The notes: generated by a model from the sequence alone, not told the origin. A stretch of 64,000 nucleotides of DNA from Bradyrhizobium sp. Ec3.3 (GCF_000472925.1 NZ_AXAS01000001.1:420208-484207); one strand, 5' to 3'; shown: positions 34,848 through 44,388, counted from the first letter of the stretch. Translations and numbers: made by a program.

Positions 34848-35543
34848 TTATTGCCGCAACAGGATCAGGGGATCGGCCGTGTCGGGCACGCGGCGCCATT
34901 GCGCGTTGTCGTCGGCCTCGAACTGCCAGGCTTCGCCGGCCTTCGACATAAGGATGATCTGGCCGCGCTCGAGCCGCCATTGCGTCGGGTTGAACTGTGC
35001 GATCTCGGCGTCGCATTTCGACTTGAGGAAGACCTGGAAATTGTCCGCACCCGCTTCGGTGTTGGTCAGCACGAGCGTGCAGACCGGCTGGCCGTTGCCG
35101 CGCACCATGGCCCAGTCGCCAATCATCTGGTCCATCGACTTGGCCATCGAGCGGGCGGCGGCGAGATTTTGCAGGATGTAGACGCCCTCGCCTTGCCGCA
35201 AGCCTTCGAAGATGCCGGCCTCGACCTCGGTAAAGTCGATCACGGATTCGCCGGTCGCATCCTGGAGCCGCACGATGTCGAGCCCCTTGACGCTCCAGGC
35301 CGTGATGTCCTTGGTGAAGGGCAGCGCGGTCTTGCAGGCCGGCTCCAGCTCGAGCTTAGAGGCCTGCCCAGCCGCGTCGCCCTTCAGCGTCACCACGCAG
35401 GTCTTGCTGCGCTCGGTGGTGGACAGCTCCCACTGCCCGACCATGTCCTTCTTCAGGGTCGTCGTATCCTGCGCCTGCGCAGCACCGGTCACGGCGACGA
35501 GCGCCGCAACGATTGCCCACGCAACGACCCGAAGATATGTCAT
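34848..35543 (-). CDS. Exported protein with two Inh/AprI-like domains
   Basis: A 231-residue protein with a signal peptide (about 1-25). Two copies of a protease-inhibitor-like Inh domain follow: the first (about 35-115) with MVGQWELSTTERSKTCVVTL, the second (about 135-225) with MIGDWAMVRGNGQPVCTLVL and WRLERGQIILMSKAGEAW. Single-domain homologues include AprI inhibitors and the rhizobial/Brucella Omp19 type; a tandem pair is less usual. Its start overlaps the stop of the dehydrogenase gene by 4 bp (ATGA). Confidence 0.78.
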   Translation of the reverse strand: MTYLRVVAWAIVAALVAVTGAAQAQDTTTLKKDMVGQWELSTTERSKTCVVTLKGDAAGQASKLELEPACKTALPFTKDITAWSVKGLDIVRLQDATGESVIDFTEVEAGIFEGLRQGEGVYILQNLAAARSMAKSMDQMIGDWAMVRGNGQPVCTLVLTNTEAGADNFQVFLKSKCDAEIAQFNPTQWRLERGQIILMSKAGEAWQFEADDNAQWRRVPDTADPLILLRQ

Positions 35544-36532
35544 CCGCGACTCTTCACCGGGGTTTCCGCGACCGGCGTGATCGGCGGCTTGCCGGCAAAC
35601 CAGGTCTTGAGATTGTCGACCACGAGCTGGTCCATTGCGTTCCGCGTTACCACGGATGCCGACCCGATATGTGGCAGCAGAATGACATTCTGCATTGTCT
35701 TGAGCTCATCCGGCACGTTCGGCTCGGCAGCGAACACGTCGAGACCGGCGGCAAGAATCGTCCCCGATTTCAACGCCTGGACCAGCGCCGCCTCGTCCAC
35801 CACGGAGCCGCGCGCGACGTTGACCAGCACGCCGCGCGGGCCGAGCGCCTTCAAGACCTCGGCGTTGATCATCTTGTTGGTGTTGGCGCCGCCTGGCACG
35901 ATTACCATGAGCGTGTCCACGGCCTTCGCCATCTCGATCAGATCGGGATAGTGCTTATAGGAAACATCCTTGGACGGATTGCGCGAGTGGTAAACGACCG
36001 GCACCAGCGAGGCTTCGATCCGACGCGCGATCGCTTGTCCGATCCGGCCCATGCCGACGATGCCGACCTTGCGATCGCGCAACGAGCCGACGCTCAACGG
36101 ATAGTTCTGGGTCGTCCAGAGGCCGGAGCGTACATAGCGGTCGGCCTGGATGAATTCGCGCAAGGTGGCAAGCAGAAGGCCCATCGCAACGTCGGCGACC
36201 TCTTCCGTCAGAACGTCAGGCGTGTTGGTGACGACAATATTGTGCTCGCGCGCATAGGCCGTGTCGACGTGATCGTAGCCGACGCCAAAATTCGCCACGA
36301 TCTCCAGCTTCGGGAAATGCGACAGCGAATCCTTGTCGGCCCGCACGGTGTGATAAGTCACGGCCATGCCGCGGATTTTTTCGCGGACGGCAGGCGTCAG
36401 GCGCTCGAGGTCGGCGCGGGTCTCGGCCTTGTGCACGACGAAATGGTCGGAGAAGCCGTTTTCGAGGATCGGCCGCACCGGCCCATAGATCAGAAGATCG
36501 ATCTTCTCTGACGAAATCGGAGCGGCCGTCAT
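35540..36532 (-). CDS. D-2-hydroxyacid dehydrogenase
   Basis: A 330-residue NAD(P)-dependent enzyme that interconverts 2-oxo acids and D-2-hydroxy acids. The nucleotide-binding GMGRIG is at 160-165. The catalytic residues are Arg241 (VNVARGSVVDE), Glu270 (AAGLDVFAAEPNVP) and His288 (LLPHIGSAS). The set is complete, so the enzyme should be active; the substrate (glyoxylate, hydroxypyruvate or other) is open. It overlaps its neighbours on both sides by a few bases: the Inh-like gene downstream and the permease gene upstream (shared base 36532). Confidence 0.9.
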   Translation of the reverse strand: MTAAPISSEKIDLLIYGPVRPILENGFSDHFVVHKAETRADLERLTPAVREKIRGMAVTYHTVRADKDSLSHFPKLEIVANFGVGYDHVDTAYAREHNIVVTNTPDVLTEEVADVAMGLLLATLREFIQADRYVRSGLWTTQNYPLSVGSLRDRKVGIVGMGRIGQAIARRIEASLVPVVYHSRNPSKDVSYKHYPDLIEMAKAVDTLMVIVPGGANTNKMINAEVLKALGPRGVLVNVARGSVVDEAALVQALKSGTILAAGLDVFAAEPNVPDELKTMQNVILLPHIGSASVVTRNAMDQLVVDNLKTWFAGKPPITPVAETPVKSRG

Positions 36533-37347
36533 CAGTTTTCCTTTCCAAGAGCGCTTTCATGCCAGCGCCGTAAAACGAGGTGGGAAATTAGCGCCAGCAC
36601 CCCATAGATGACAATCCCGGCAAGCGACAGCAGAAGCAGCGCCGCGAACATGCGAGGTATGTTGAGACGATAGCCGGATTCGGCGATCCGGTAGGCGAGG
36701 CCCGATCCGGCCCCGGCCGTTCCCGCCGCGATCTCGGCAACAACGGCGCCGATCAGCGACAGACCGCCGGCAATGCGCAGGCCGCCGAGAATATAGGGCA
36801 AGGCCGAGGGCAATTTAAGAAAACGCAGGGTTTGCGGCTTCGAGGCGCCATAGAGCTGGAACAGGCCCGCGAGGTTGCGGTCGACCGAATTCAGCCCGAG
36901 CGTGGTGTTGGCGAGGACCGGGAAGAACGCGACGATGAAGGCGCAGACCACGACGGCGGTTTCCTGGTCGAGATAGATCAGCAACAGCGGCGCGATCGCG
37001 ATCACCGGCGTCACCTGGAGGATGACGGCATAGGGAAACAGCGAATATTCCACCCATTTCGACTGGTTGAACAGCAGCGCCAGCGCGATGCCGCCGAGGC
37101 TGGCTGCGATAAATCCCTCGAGCGTGGTGAGCAAGGTGGTGACAAGCGACCCTGACAGCACGGCCCAGTCCTTGATGAGCGTCAGGAGCACGGCCGAAGG
37201 CGCCGGCAGCACATAAGGCGGGATCTGCTTGATACGGACCACGAGCTCCCAGGCGATGAGACCTGCCGCGAAGACAACGAGGGGAAGCGCGAAACGCGCG
37301 GCGCGCAAGGCGCCATTCTTTGCCGGGACGACGGGCTCTGCGCTCAT
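36532..37347 (-). CDS. ABC importer permease, SsuC/TauC-like
   Basis: A 271-residue permease with six helices. The EAA loop region reads LFQLYGASKPQTLRFLKLPS. Together with the ATPase and the NMT1/SsuA-type binding protein it makes a typical nitrate/sulfonate/taurine-type importer. ATG 37347 is preceded by the stop of the ATPase gene with ATGA overlap. Confidence 0.88.
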   Translation of the reverse strand: MSAEPVVPAKNGALRAARFALPLVVFAAGLIAWELVVRIKQIPPYVLPAPSAVLLTLIKDWAVLSGSLVTTLLTTLEGFIAASLGGIALALLFNQSKWVEYSLFPYAVILQVTPVIAIAPLLLIYLDQETAVVVCAFIVAFFPVLANTTLGLNSVDRNLAGLFQLYGASKPQTLRFLKLPSALPYILGGLRIAGGLSLIGAVVAEIAAGTAGAGSGLAYRIAESGYRLNIPRMFAALLLLSLAGIVIYGVLALISHLVLRRWHESALGKEN

Positions 37348-38159
37348 AGCACCGACTGCCCGGAATAGGACGGCGCGAGCGCGCTCGACACCTTGCGGCA
37401 ATAATCGGCATAGCCGGTGGAGGTGCGAAACTCTTCTCCGCGCGGCTCGACGGTCTCGATCCGGATGTCGGCGCCGATCCGGCCTGGCCGCGCCGTCATC
37501 ACCACGACGCGCTGGGAGAGATAGACGGATTCGAATACCGAATGGGTGACGAAGATGACGGTCTTGCGCAAGCGCCGCCACAGCGCGAGCAGATCGTTGT
37601 TGAGGCGAAAGCGCGTGATCTCGTCGAGCGCCGCGAACGGTTCGTCCATCAAGAGGATGTCGGGATCAGTGACGAGCGCGCGCGCCAGCGAGACCCGCAT
37701 CTTCATGCCGCCGGAAAGCTCGCGCGGGAATGCATCGGCGAAATCGGCAAGGCCTACGCTGGCAAGAGCCTCATCCACGCGCGCGTTCGCCTCGGCCCTG
37801 GCGACGCCTGCAAGCTTCAGCGGCAGCCGCACGTTCTCGCGCACGCTGGTCCACGGCATCAGCGTCGGCTCCTGGAACACGAAGCCGATCGCATGCCCGG
37901 GCCGCGCCACACCCTCATGGCGCGAGACCCGCACCGTTCCCGTGCTCGGCGGACTCAGGCCCGCGATCAGCCGCAGCGCCGTCGACTTGCCGCAGCCGGA
38001 CGGCCCGAGCAAGGAGATGAACTCGCCCTTGCGCACGGCGAGGTCGAACGGCCCCAGCGCCATCAGATCGTTGTCATAGGCCTTCGTCACGCCGCGCAGA
38101 CTGACGGCCAGCGCCGTCAGCCCGACATCGCTCCCGGACGAGGCTGTGCGCTCTATCAT
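37344..38159 (-). CDS. ABC importer ATPase, SsuB/TauB-like
   Basis: A 271-residue ATPase with Walker A LLGPSGCGKST, signature LSGGMKMRVSLARAL, Walker B ILLMDEPFAALDE and switch VTHSVFESVYLS. No TOBE extension, as usual for this class. It starts at ATG 38159. A palindromic element (38201-38330) separates it from the binding-protein gene upstream. Confidence 0.88.
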   Translation of the reverse strand: MIERTASSGSDVGLTALAVSLRGVTKAYDNDLMALGPFDLAVRKGEFISLLGPSGCGKSTALRLIAGLSPPSTGTVRVSRHEGVARPGHAIGFVFQEPTLMPWTSVRENVRLPLKLAGVARAEANARVDEALASVGLADFADAFPRELSGGMKMRVSLARALVTDPDILLMDEPFAALDEITRFRLNNDLLALWRRLRKTVIFVTHSVFESVYLSQRVVVMTARPGRIGADIRIETVEPRGEEFRTSTGYADYCRKVSSALAPSYSGQSVL

Positions 38160-38200
38160 TGGCAGGTGGCTGTTGTTTGGTCTGGCGGCGCCGCGATTTC

Positions 38201-38330
38201 CACCTCTCCCCAACGGGGAGAGGTCGCGCCGAAGGCGCGGGTGAGGGGGTTCAGGTCCCACGAGAGAGCGTAACCCCTCACCCGGATCGCATCTTGCGAT
38301 GCGATCCGACCTCTCCCTATGGGAGAGGTG
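38201..38330. repeat. Composite palindromic intergenic element
   Basis: The same plan as 24531-24665: outer CCTCTCCCC-AAC-GGGGAGAGG and ACCTCTCCC-TAT-GGGAGAGGT hairpins, a central GGGTGAGGG / ACCCCTCACCC pair, and CGGATCGCATC-TT-GCGATGCGATCCG. It lies inside what would otherwise be a compact transporter operon, between binding protein and ATPase. Confidence 0.85.
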
Positions 38331-38368
38331 GACGATGCGGGCACACCTTGACCATATCGCCGCATCGG

Positions 38369-39391
38369 CTACGGCTTGCCCGGACGCAACTCGACGCCGA
38401 CGCCCTTGTTGACGAAGCGCAGCGTGTAGGACTTGCGATAGTCGATGTCGGAGCGCACTACGCCGGCCTTGACCATCTTGTCGAAGAAAGAGGTGTAGCG
38501 CTCATCGCTCATGGCGCCGATGCCGTTCTTCAGCGATTCTCCGGAATCGACGATGCCGTACTCCTTCATCTTGGCCACGGAATAGGCGAGCAGCTCGTCG
38601 GTCATTTCCGGGTTGAGCTTCTTGATCATCGCGTTGCCGGCGGAATTGTCGCCATAGATGTAGTTGTACCAGCCGACGATCGAGGCATCGACGAAGCGCT
38701 GCACGAGGTCCGGCTTCTTCTCGACGATTTCGCGGCGGGTCTCGATCAGGGTGGAGTAGGTGTTGAAGCCGGAATCGGCGAGCAGCAGCACGTTGGGCTT
38801 GAAGCCCGCAGCCTTCTCCACCGCAAAGGGTTCCGACGTCACATAGCCCTGCATCGCGCTCTTGGGATTGGCGATGAAGGGCTGCGGATTGAAGTTGTAG
38901 GGCCGGACGTTCTTCTCGCTGAAGCCGTATTCGGACTTCAGCCACTGAAAATAGCTGGTCATGCCCTCCTTGGAGACGAACAGCGTCAGCGGCTTCAGAT
39001 CCTCGATCTTGCCGACCTTGGCATCCGGCTGCGTCAGCATCACCTGCGGATCCTTCTGGAAGATCGCGGCGATCGTCACGACGGGCACGTTGTTGGTGAC
39101 GGCGTCGAACGACATCAGCGTGTTGGCGGCCATGAAGAAATCGATCTTGCCCGCGATCAGCAGCATCCGGTTGTTCTCGTTGGGCCCGCCGGGCACGATG
39201 GTGACGTCGAGCCCATAGCGCTTGTAGGTGCCGTCGGCGACTGCCTGGAAGAAGCCGCCATGCTCGGCCTCGGCGACCCAGTTGGTGCCGAAGGAGACCT
39301 TGTCCAGGGTCTCCGCCCGCGCCGGCAGGATCGACATGCATGCGGCCATCAAGCCTGCCGTTAACGCTCGCCGCAGATGGATGGGGCGCAT
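38369..39391 (-). CDS. ABC importer binding protein, NMT1/SsuA-like
   Basis: A 340-residue periplasmic protein with a signal peptide (about 1-27, ends LPARAE). The mature protein has the NMT1/SsuA-type fold: LDKVSFGTNWVAEAEHGGFF, PGGPNENNRMLLIAGKIDFF and EGMTSYFQWLKSEYGFSEKN. Similar proteins bind sulfonates, nitrate or pyrimidine precursors; the ligand is unknown. ATG 39391 starts the signal peptide. It is divergent from the creatininase-family gene. Confidence 0.88.
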   Translation of the reverse strand: MRPIHLRRALTAGLMAACMSILPARAETLDKVSFGTNWVAEAEHGGFFQAVADGTYKRYGLDVTIVPGGPNENNRMLLIAGKIDFFMAANTLMSFDAVTNNVPVVTIAAIFQKDPQVMLTQPDAKVGKIEDLKPLTLFVSKEGMTSYFQWLKSEYGFSEKNVRPYNFNPQPFIANPKSAMQGYVTSEPFAVEKAAGFKPNVLLLADSGFNTYSTLIETRREIVEKKPDLVQRFVDASIVGWYNYIYGDNSAGNAMIKKLNPEMTDELLAYSVAKMKEYGIVDSGESLKNGIGAMSDERYTSFFDKMVKAGVVRSDIDYRKSYTLRFVNKGVGVELRPGKP

Positions 39392-39514
39392 GATTGGACT
39401 CCGTCGATCGTTCTGGACCATGATAAAACACAAGAATTTCGGGGACGCGGCCGGCCGGGCCACGTCCCCTCGAGACCGCCAAACTACGTTACAAATTCGC
39501 GCAAAGAAACCACG

Positions 39515-40321
39515 ATGAGACCTTCCCGTGACTGGACCGACATCCGCTGGAGCGAAGTGGCGCCAACGGAACCGGCGCGCTGGATTGCGGTCTTGCCGCT
39601 CGCGGCGACTGAGCAGCACGGGCCGCATCTGCCGCTCGAGACGGATGTGCTGATCGCGGAAGCGTATCTTGCGCGGGTGCGCGAACTCGCGCCCGAAAAT
39701 CTTCCTGTCACGTTTCTAGGGGTCGAGCGGATCGGAATCTCCACCGAGCATATCGACTATCCGGGCACGCAGACGCTGCCGACCGAGGCCGCACTGAAGC
39801 GGTGGACGGGAATCGGCGAGGACGTCGCGCGCGCGGGCCTGAAAAAGCTCGTCATCGTCACCAGCCATGGCGGCAACAGCGCGGCGATGATGCTGGTGGC
39901 GCAGGATCTGCGCGCACATCAGAAATTGTTCGTGGTGACGACGTCGTGGTCGCGCCTCTCCGGCGCGGAGCAATTGTTTCCCGCCGACGAAGTGCGGCAC
40001 GGCATCCATGGCGGCGCGGTCGAGACCTCGATCATGCTGGCGCGCTATCCGTCGGAGGTGCGCAAGGATGCGATCGCGGATTTTGCTTCGAGCAGCATCG
40101 CGATGGAGCAGCAATATCGCTGGCTGTCGACGCAGCGGCCTGCGCCGTTCGCCTGGCAGGCGCAGGACCTGCACGCGAGCGGCGCCGTCGGCAACGCAAC
40201 GCTGGCCTCTGCTGAGAAAGGCGAGCAGCTCGTCGACCAGGGCGCACGGGCCTTCTGCGAGCTGCTGACTGAGGTCGATAACTTCGACGTGAAGAGGCTC
40301 GCATCAGGCCCCCTCGCCTAG
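39515..40321 (+). CDS. Creatininase-family amidohydrolase
   Basis: A 268-residue metal-dependent hydrolase. The metal motif is AATEQHGPHLPLETDVLIAE (residues about 29-48); a second site is VTSHGGNSAAM, and PADEVRHGIHGGAVETSIML follows. Members cleave creatinine, formamidopyrimidines or related cyclic amides. Being divergent from an NMT1-type importer suggests the importer brings in its substrate or a precursor (inference). ATG 39515 is the first after the short intergenic region. Confidence 0.85.
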   Translation: MRPSRDWTDIRWSEVAPTEPARWIAVLPLAATEQHGPHLPLETDVLIAEAYLARVRELAPENLPVTFLGVERIGISTEHIDYPGTQTLPTEAALKRWTGIGEDVARAGLKKLVIVTSHGGNSAAMMLVAQDLRAHQKLFVVTTSWSRLSGAEQLFPADEVRHGIHGGAVETSIMLARYPSEVRKDAIADFASSSIAMEQQYRWLSTQRPAPFAWQAQDLHASGAVGNATLASAEKGEQLVDQGARAFCELLTEVDNFDVKRLASGPLA

Positions 40322-40460
40322 CCCATATCCCTTTGAGATTACTGGATTATCTTTCCGATTTCGGGGCCAGCTTGGCGGCCTTCGAACCCGAACGCACAAG
40401 CCTCCGTCCAACTGAGCACGCGGGCCACAACGGACCGCCTCGCCCCGGATGGAGTTTGAA

Positions 40461-40724
40461 ATGTCGATCAAGACCAAGATTGCCGCCATTACTCTTGCGG
40501 CCCTGACTATTACCGCCAGCGTTGCGTCCACCACCTCGACCGCCCAGGCCAAGCCGCTCGGCTGGGGCTGGGGCGTCGGCGCCGGCATCGCCACCGCCGC
40601 CGTCGTCGGCACTGCGATCGCCGCCAGCAACGACCCCTATTACTACGGCTATCACCGCTGCGGCTGGGTCGCCCAGTATGACGCCTTCGGCCATTACCTC
40701 GGCCGCGTCCGCACTTGCTACTGA
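40461..40724 (+). CDS. Small exported Gly/Tyr-rich protein
   Basis: An 87-residue protein with a long signal sequence (MSIKTKIAAITLAALTITAS... ending TAQA), then GWGWGVGAGIATAAVVGTAI (a second hydrophobic, Gly-rich stretch) and a short tail YYYGYHRCGWVAQYDAFGHY. Its style matches a small periplasmic protein family common in Bradyrhizobium; function unknown. It is followed by a good terminator at 40803-40843. Confidence 0.7.
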   Translation: MSIKTKIAAITLAALTITASVASTTSTAQAKPLGWGWGVGAGIATAAVVGTAIAASNDPYYYGYHRCGWVAQYDAFGHYLGRVRTCY

Positions 40725-41077
40725 TCGTACGTCCTTGAGGCCCAATCCCTGAGTGGATCCTGCGTCCGACACGGGCGCCTCATCCACCCCGTGTCGTGCC
40801 CCGACCCCGTCCGGTTGTCCCCCCGGGCGGGGTCACCTTTTTTGGCGCGTGAGTTTGTTGCAGTCCCGTCACACAAGGATGCGAACCATCCGCTGCGACA
40901 TTCTGCACTTGTTGCTATTGAGAATTATTCGCAATAAGCTTCACAACAGGCACAGGGACTTGGGAAGAAATCGCGTCGCACCGCGATCATCTCGTTCGAT
41001 CGAGTGGACGAGAAGCACCTGATGACAGAATCGCCACGAATCGGCAGGGATATCGCGGCGGGTGGGGCAATTGGCGT
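40725..41077. other. Intergenic region with terminator
   Basis: A terminator lies at 40803-40843. The rest is the likely promoter region of the porin gene. No other gene was seen. Confidence 0.5.
40803..40843 (+). terminator. Rho-independent terminator-like hairpin
   Basis: GACCCCG (40803-40809) and CGGGGTC (40828-40834) pair, and the tail ACCTTTTTT follows. It lies about 80 bp after the small exported gene. Confidence 0.7.
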
Positions 41078-43087
41078 TTGGGGGCGTGCGTTTTGACGTT
41101 GAGAGATCACCGATATCGGTTATTGCGCACGGCCGCTGCGATCGCCTCGGGCATGCTGATACTTCCCACGGTAAGCCAGGCGGCCGATCTGCCGCTCAAG
41201 GCGCCTGCGCTCAAGGCCGTCTATGACTGGACGGGGCTCTATATCGGCGCGCATGTCGGCTACACGTATGGCACTTCGAGCGCGACGCTGACCGACCCCA
41301 CCGTCGCCACCGACCACAATGTCTTCAACGGCATGACCGGCGGCGTGCAGGCCGGCTACAACTGGCGGCTCAATTCGGGCCTGCTCCTCGGCGTCGAAGG
41401 CGACATTTCATTTCCGAACTATCTGCCGTCCAACCACGTCGTGTCATCGGCGGCGACCGCGCTGTCGATCGCGGAGGAGCGCTGGGACTATTTCGCGAGC
41501 CTGCGCGCGCGGCTCGGCTACGCCACCGGCGCCTGGTTGTTCTATGCGACCGGCGGTTTTGCCTTTGCGGGTGAGCGCTTCCTCTCGACGCCAATCAACG
41601 ATGTCGAGGACCGTCGGCTGCATACGCGGCTCGGCTGGGCTGCAGGCGCCGGCGTCGAATATGCCTTCGCGCCGCACTGGACCGCGCGACTCGAATATTT
41701 CTATCGCAAGTTCGACGACGCCAGTGTCAGCTTCCCGTCGGGGGTGAACTACGCCTCGACCATGGATCTGCACACCATCCGGCTCGGCCTCAATCGCAAG
41801 ATCGATTGGCCGGGCATGCCGACCTACAATCCGAAATCAGGCATCACGGACACCGAATCCGATCGCTGGGAAATCCACGGCCAGTCGACCTTCGTGGCGC
41901 AAGGCTACCCGGCGTTTCAAGCGCCCTATAGCGGGCCGAACAGCCTGACGCCGGCGCCGCAATACCAGGAGACCTGGAGCAACTCGCTCTATCTCAACGC
42001 GCGTCTCTGGGACGGCGGCGAAGTCTATTTCAATCCCGAACTGCTGCAAGGTTTTGGCTTCAACAACACGACGGGCATCGCGGGCTTCACGAATGGCGAG
42101 GCGCAGAAATCCGGCTTCCCCTACCCGCATTTCAACGCCTCGCGGTTGTTTTTACGCCAGACCTTTGGCTTCGGCGGCGAACAGGAAGAACTCGCCAGCG
42201 GCCAGCTTCAGCTGGCCGACAAGGTCGACATCTCGCGCCTGACGGTGCAGGTCGGCAAATTCTCGGTCGTCGACGTGTTCGACGGCAATGCCTACGCGCA
42301 CGACCCGCGCAAGGATTTCATGAACTGGTCGATCTGGGCCTCGGGCGCCTTCGACTATGCGGCCGACAAGCTTGGCCTCGGCTATGGCGCGACCGCCGAA
42401 CTGAACCAGAAACAATGGGCGCTTCGTGCCGGCTACTTCCTGATGGATGCCGAGTCGAACTCGAACAATTTCGACATGAACATCCCCAAGCGCGGCGAAT
42501 ACGTCGCCGAGCTGGAGACGCGTTACTCGCTGTTCGGCCAGCCCGGCAAGCTGCGTACGCTCGGCTTCGTCAACAGTGTCTTCTCCGGCAGCTATCGCGA
42601 GACGCTGGACAATCCCGCGCTCAATCTCGACATCGCCCAGACCCGCCGCGGCCGCATCAAATACGGCTACGCCTTCAATCTCGAGCAGGCGATCACCGAC
42701 GATATCGGCGTGTTCGGCCGCTGGAGCTGGAACGACGGCCACAACGAGATCATGGCGTTCACCGACATCGATCGCAGCCTGTCCGGTGGCGTGTCGGTCA
42801 AGGGCACCAAATGGGGCCGGCCCGACGACGTCGTCGCGATCGGCGGCGCCATCAACGGCCTGTCGCAGGATCACCGCGACTTCATCGCCGCCGGCGGATT
42901 GGGACCCCTGATCGGCGACGGCCAGCTCAACTACCGCACCGAGCGCGTGCTGGAGACCTACTACGCGCTCGCACTGAACAAGTCGCTGACCTTCACCGCC
43001 GACTACCAGCTCATCGTCAACCCCGCCTACAACGCCGACCGCGGGCCGGTGTCGGTGTTTTCAGGACGGCTGCACGGCGAGTTCTGA
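41078..43087 (+). CDS. Outer-membrane fusion: Omp25-like barrel plus OprB-type porin
   Basis: About 669 residues. After a signal peptide (ends ILPTVSQAA, about residue 35), residues about 45-255 form an Omp25/Omp31-like eight-strand barrel (YDWTGLYIGAHVGYTYG; GVQAGYNWRLNSG; LEYFYRKFDD). Residues about 265-669 form a carbohydrate-selective OprB-type porin (WEIHGQSTFVAQGYPAFQAP; LFLRQTFGFGGEQEELASG), ending at an aromatic residue (GRLHGEF). Such two-barrel fusions occur in Bradyrhizobium. The only starts before the signal peptide are TTG codons (41078, 41093, 41099), so the exact N-terminus is uncertain. Confidence 0.85.
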   Translation: MGACVLTLRDHRYRLLRTAAAIASGMLILPTVSQAADLPLKAPALKAVYDWTGLYIGAHVGYTYGTSSATLTDPTVATDHNVFNGMTGGVQAGYNWRLNSGLLLGVEGDISFPNYLPSNHVVSSAATALSIAEERWDYFASLRARLGYATGAWLFYATGGFAFAGERFLSTPINDVEDRRLHTRLGWAAGAGVEYAFAPHWTARLEYFYRKFDDASVSFPSGVNYASTMDLHTIRLGLNRKIDWPGMPTYNPKSGITDTESDRWEIHGQSTFVAQGYPAFQAPYSGPNSLTPAPQYQETWSNSLYLNARLWDGGEVYFNPELLQGFGFNNTTGIAGFTNGEAQKSGFPYPHFNASRLFLRQTFGFGGEQEELASGQLQLADKVDISRLTVQVGKFSVVDVFDGNAYAHDPRKDFMNWSIWASGAFDYAADKLGLGYGATAELNQKQWALRAGYFLMDAESNSNNFDMNIPKRGEYVAELETRYSLFGQPGKLRTLGFVNSVFSGSYRETLDNPALNLDIAQTRRGRIKYGYAFNLEQAITDDIGVFGRWSWNDGHNEIMAFTDIDRSLSGGVSVKGTKWGRPDDVVAIGGAINGLSQDHRDFIAAGGLGPLIGDGQLNYRTERVLETYYALALNKSLTFTADYQLIVNPAYNADRGPVSVFSGRLHGEF

Positions 43088-43151
43088 GCGGCCGCGAACG
43101 CCGGGGCCGGAGCGACGTTACCGCTATATCGGGCGACGACACTGCGCGAAC

Positions 43152-43814
43152 CTAACAGCTCTTTTCCTGCACATGCTGGATGCAGGTGCAAATGGTCGTG
43201 GCCGGATATTTGACGTCGTAATAGGGAAAGGTCGACGTGGTGGGGCTATTCGTCGAGCAGCGTGGAAACAGGTAGTAGCTGTCGGAAAGCTTTACGGTCC
43301 CGGCGATCGAATAGCCCAGATTCGGCGTGTAGTCATAGGAGACCTCACTCAGAATGAGCGAGAGGTTGGCATTGGTCGGATTTTTTGGGTCGGCTGCGGT
43401 GAATGAGGACAAGGTCATCTGCTGACCGACGGTCCTTGCTGCCGACGAGCTGTTTGACACGCTCCATTGAACCGTCGCATTGCCGTCTTTGTCGGTAGAA
43501 ACTTCGGATACCGTGATCGTAATGAGCGAAGCGCCACTGGCATTCTTGATCGGATAGGGCGCCATGATGGCCGTCGCAGCCCCAAGGATGGCTTGCATCC
43601 GGGCGTCCGTGACCTGCGTATTCTGCGACACCATGTCGGCGAGGCTGTGCGCGGTCTCGCTGACCTTGACGTTCATCGCCAACCCGTTCCCGAGCTCGAC
43701 GCCGCCGACGTAGAGCACCAGCATGAACGGCAGCACGATGGCGAACTCCGTCGCCGCCACGGCTTTGACGTCGGTGCACAGGTCCCGCGCGCGAGATGAC
43801 AGGCTGGCGATCAT
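43152..43814 (-). CDS. TadE-like pseudopilin, third gene of a Tad-type trio
   Basis: A 220-residue protein with the prepilin-like N-terminus of TadE family proteins: basic start, then ATEFAIVLPFMLVLYVGGVE with the conserved Glu. The C-terminal part has several Cys residues. GGAG precedes the ATG. It is the last gene of a trio (tadG-like, tadE-like, this one), each separated by 9-10 bp. Minor pseudopilins of the Flp pilus or secretion machinery are the best guess. Confidence 0.8.
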   Translation of the reverse strand: MIASLSSRARDLCTDVKAVAATEFAIVLPFMLVLYVGGVELGNGLAMNVKVSETAHSLADMVSQNTQVTDARMQAILGAATAIMAPYPIKNASGASLITITVSEVSTDKDGNATVQWSVSNSSSAARTVGQQMTLSSFTAADPKNPTNANLSLILSEVSYDYTPNLGYSIAGTVKLSDSYYLFPRCSTNSPTTSTFPYYDVKYPATTICTCIQHVQEKSC

Positions 43815-43823
43815 GAGTAACTC

Positions 43824-44378
43824 CTAAGAGGACGGCTCGTTCTGGAAAGCGGCAGACCCCATGATCTCCCGACCGCCGCTGGCAAGATTCGACAGATTGA
43901 AACCAAGCGGCCCCAGGACGACCGGCCATACGTATATGACCCGGAGAACGACGATATCGCCGGCGGTTCCGGGATTGAATTGCCAGACATTCGTGACCTT
44001 GCCCTGGCTGTCGAACGTCAGCGCGGGAGTGCTCGTGTTTGCTGCCGTCCACGAATTGGCAACCTGCACGTCGACCATCAAGCCCTGGCAATCGAAGAAT
44101 ATGACGACCTGGTTGCACACTTGCTGCGCGAATGCAGCCTGGGTCATCTGTGCACTCTGTACCTGCCCGGTCGCGATGAGACGGGCCGACTGGCGCACGA
44201 CCGCTTCGAGAGACTGCTGGGCGAAAAACACCAGAAACGTCTGAATGAGCGCGATGATGAGCGCGAGGAACGGCGCAGCGACGAGCGCGAACTCGACGGC
44301 CGTGGCCCCCTTGTTGTCCGCGAGGAAGGCGACGCAGCCCTTGCGTCTCTTCGTTGATGCGACTTCCGGCTCGCTCAT
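43824..44378 (-). CDS. TadE-like pseudopilin
   Basis: A 184-residue protein with the TadE N-terminus GATAVEFALVAAPFLALIIA (Glu at the usual position). The rest is a periplasmic domain with two Cys (FAQQVCNQVVIFFDCQGL). It is sandwiched between tadG-like and another tadE-like gene with 9-10 bp gaps. ATG 44378 gives the shortest sensible N-terminus. Confidence 0.82.
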   Translation of the reverse strand: MSEPEVASTKRRKGCVAFLADNKGATAVEFALVAAPFLALIIALIQTFLVFFAQQSLEAVVRQSARLIATGQVQSAQMTQAAFAQQVCNQVVIFFDCQGLMVDVQVANSWTAANTSTPALTFDSQGKVTNVWQFNPGTAGDIVVLRVIYVWPVVLGPLGFNLSNLASGGREIMGSAAFQNEPSS

Positions 44379-44388
44379 GGTGCTTTCC

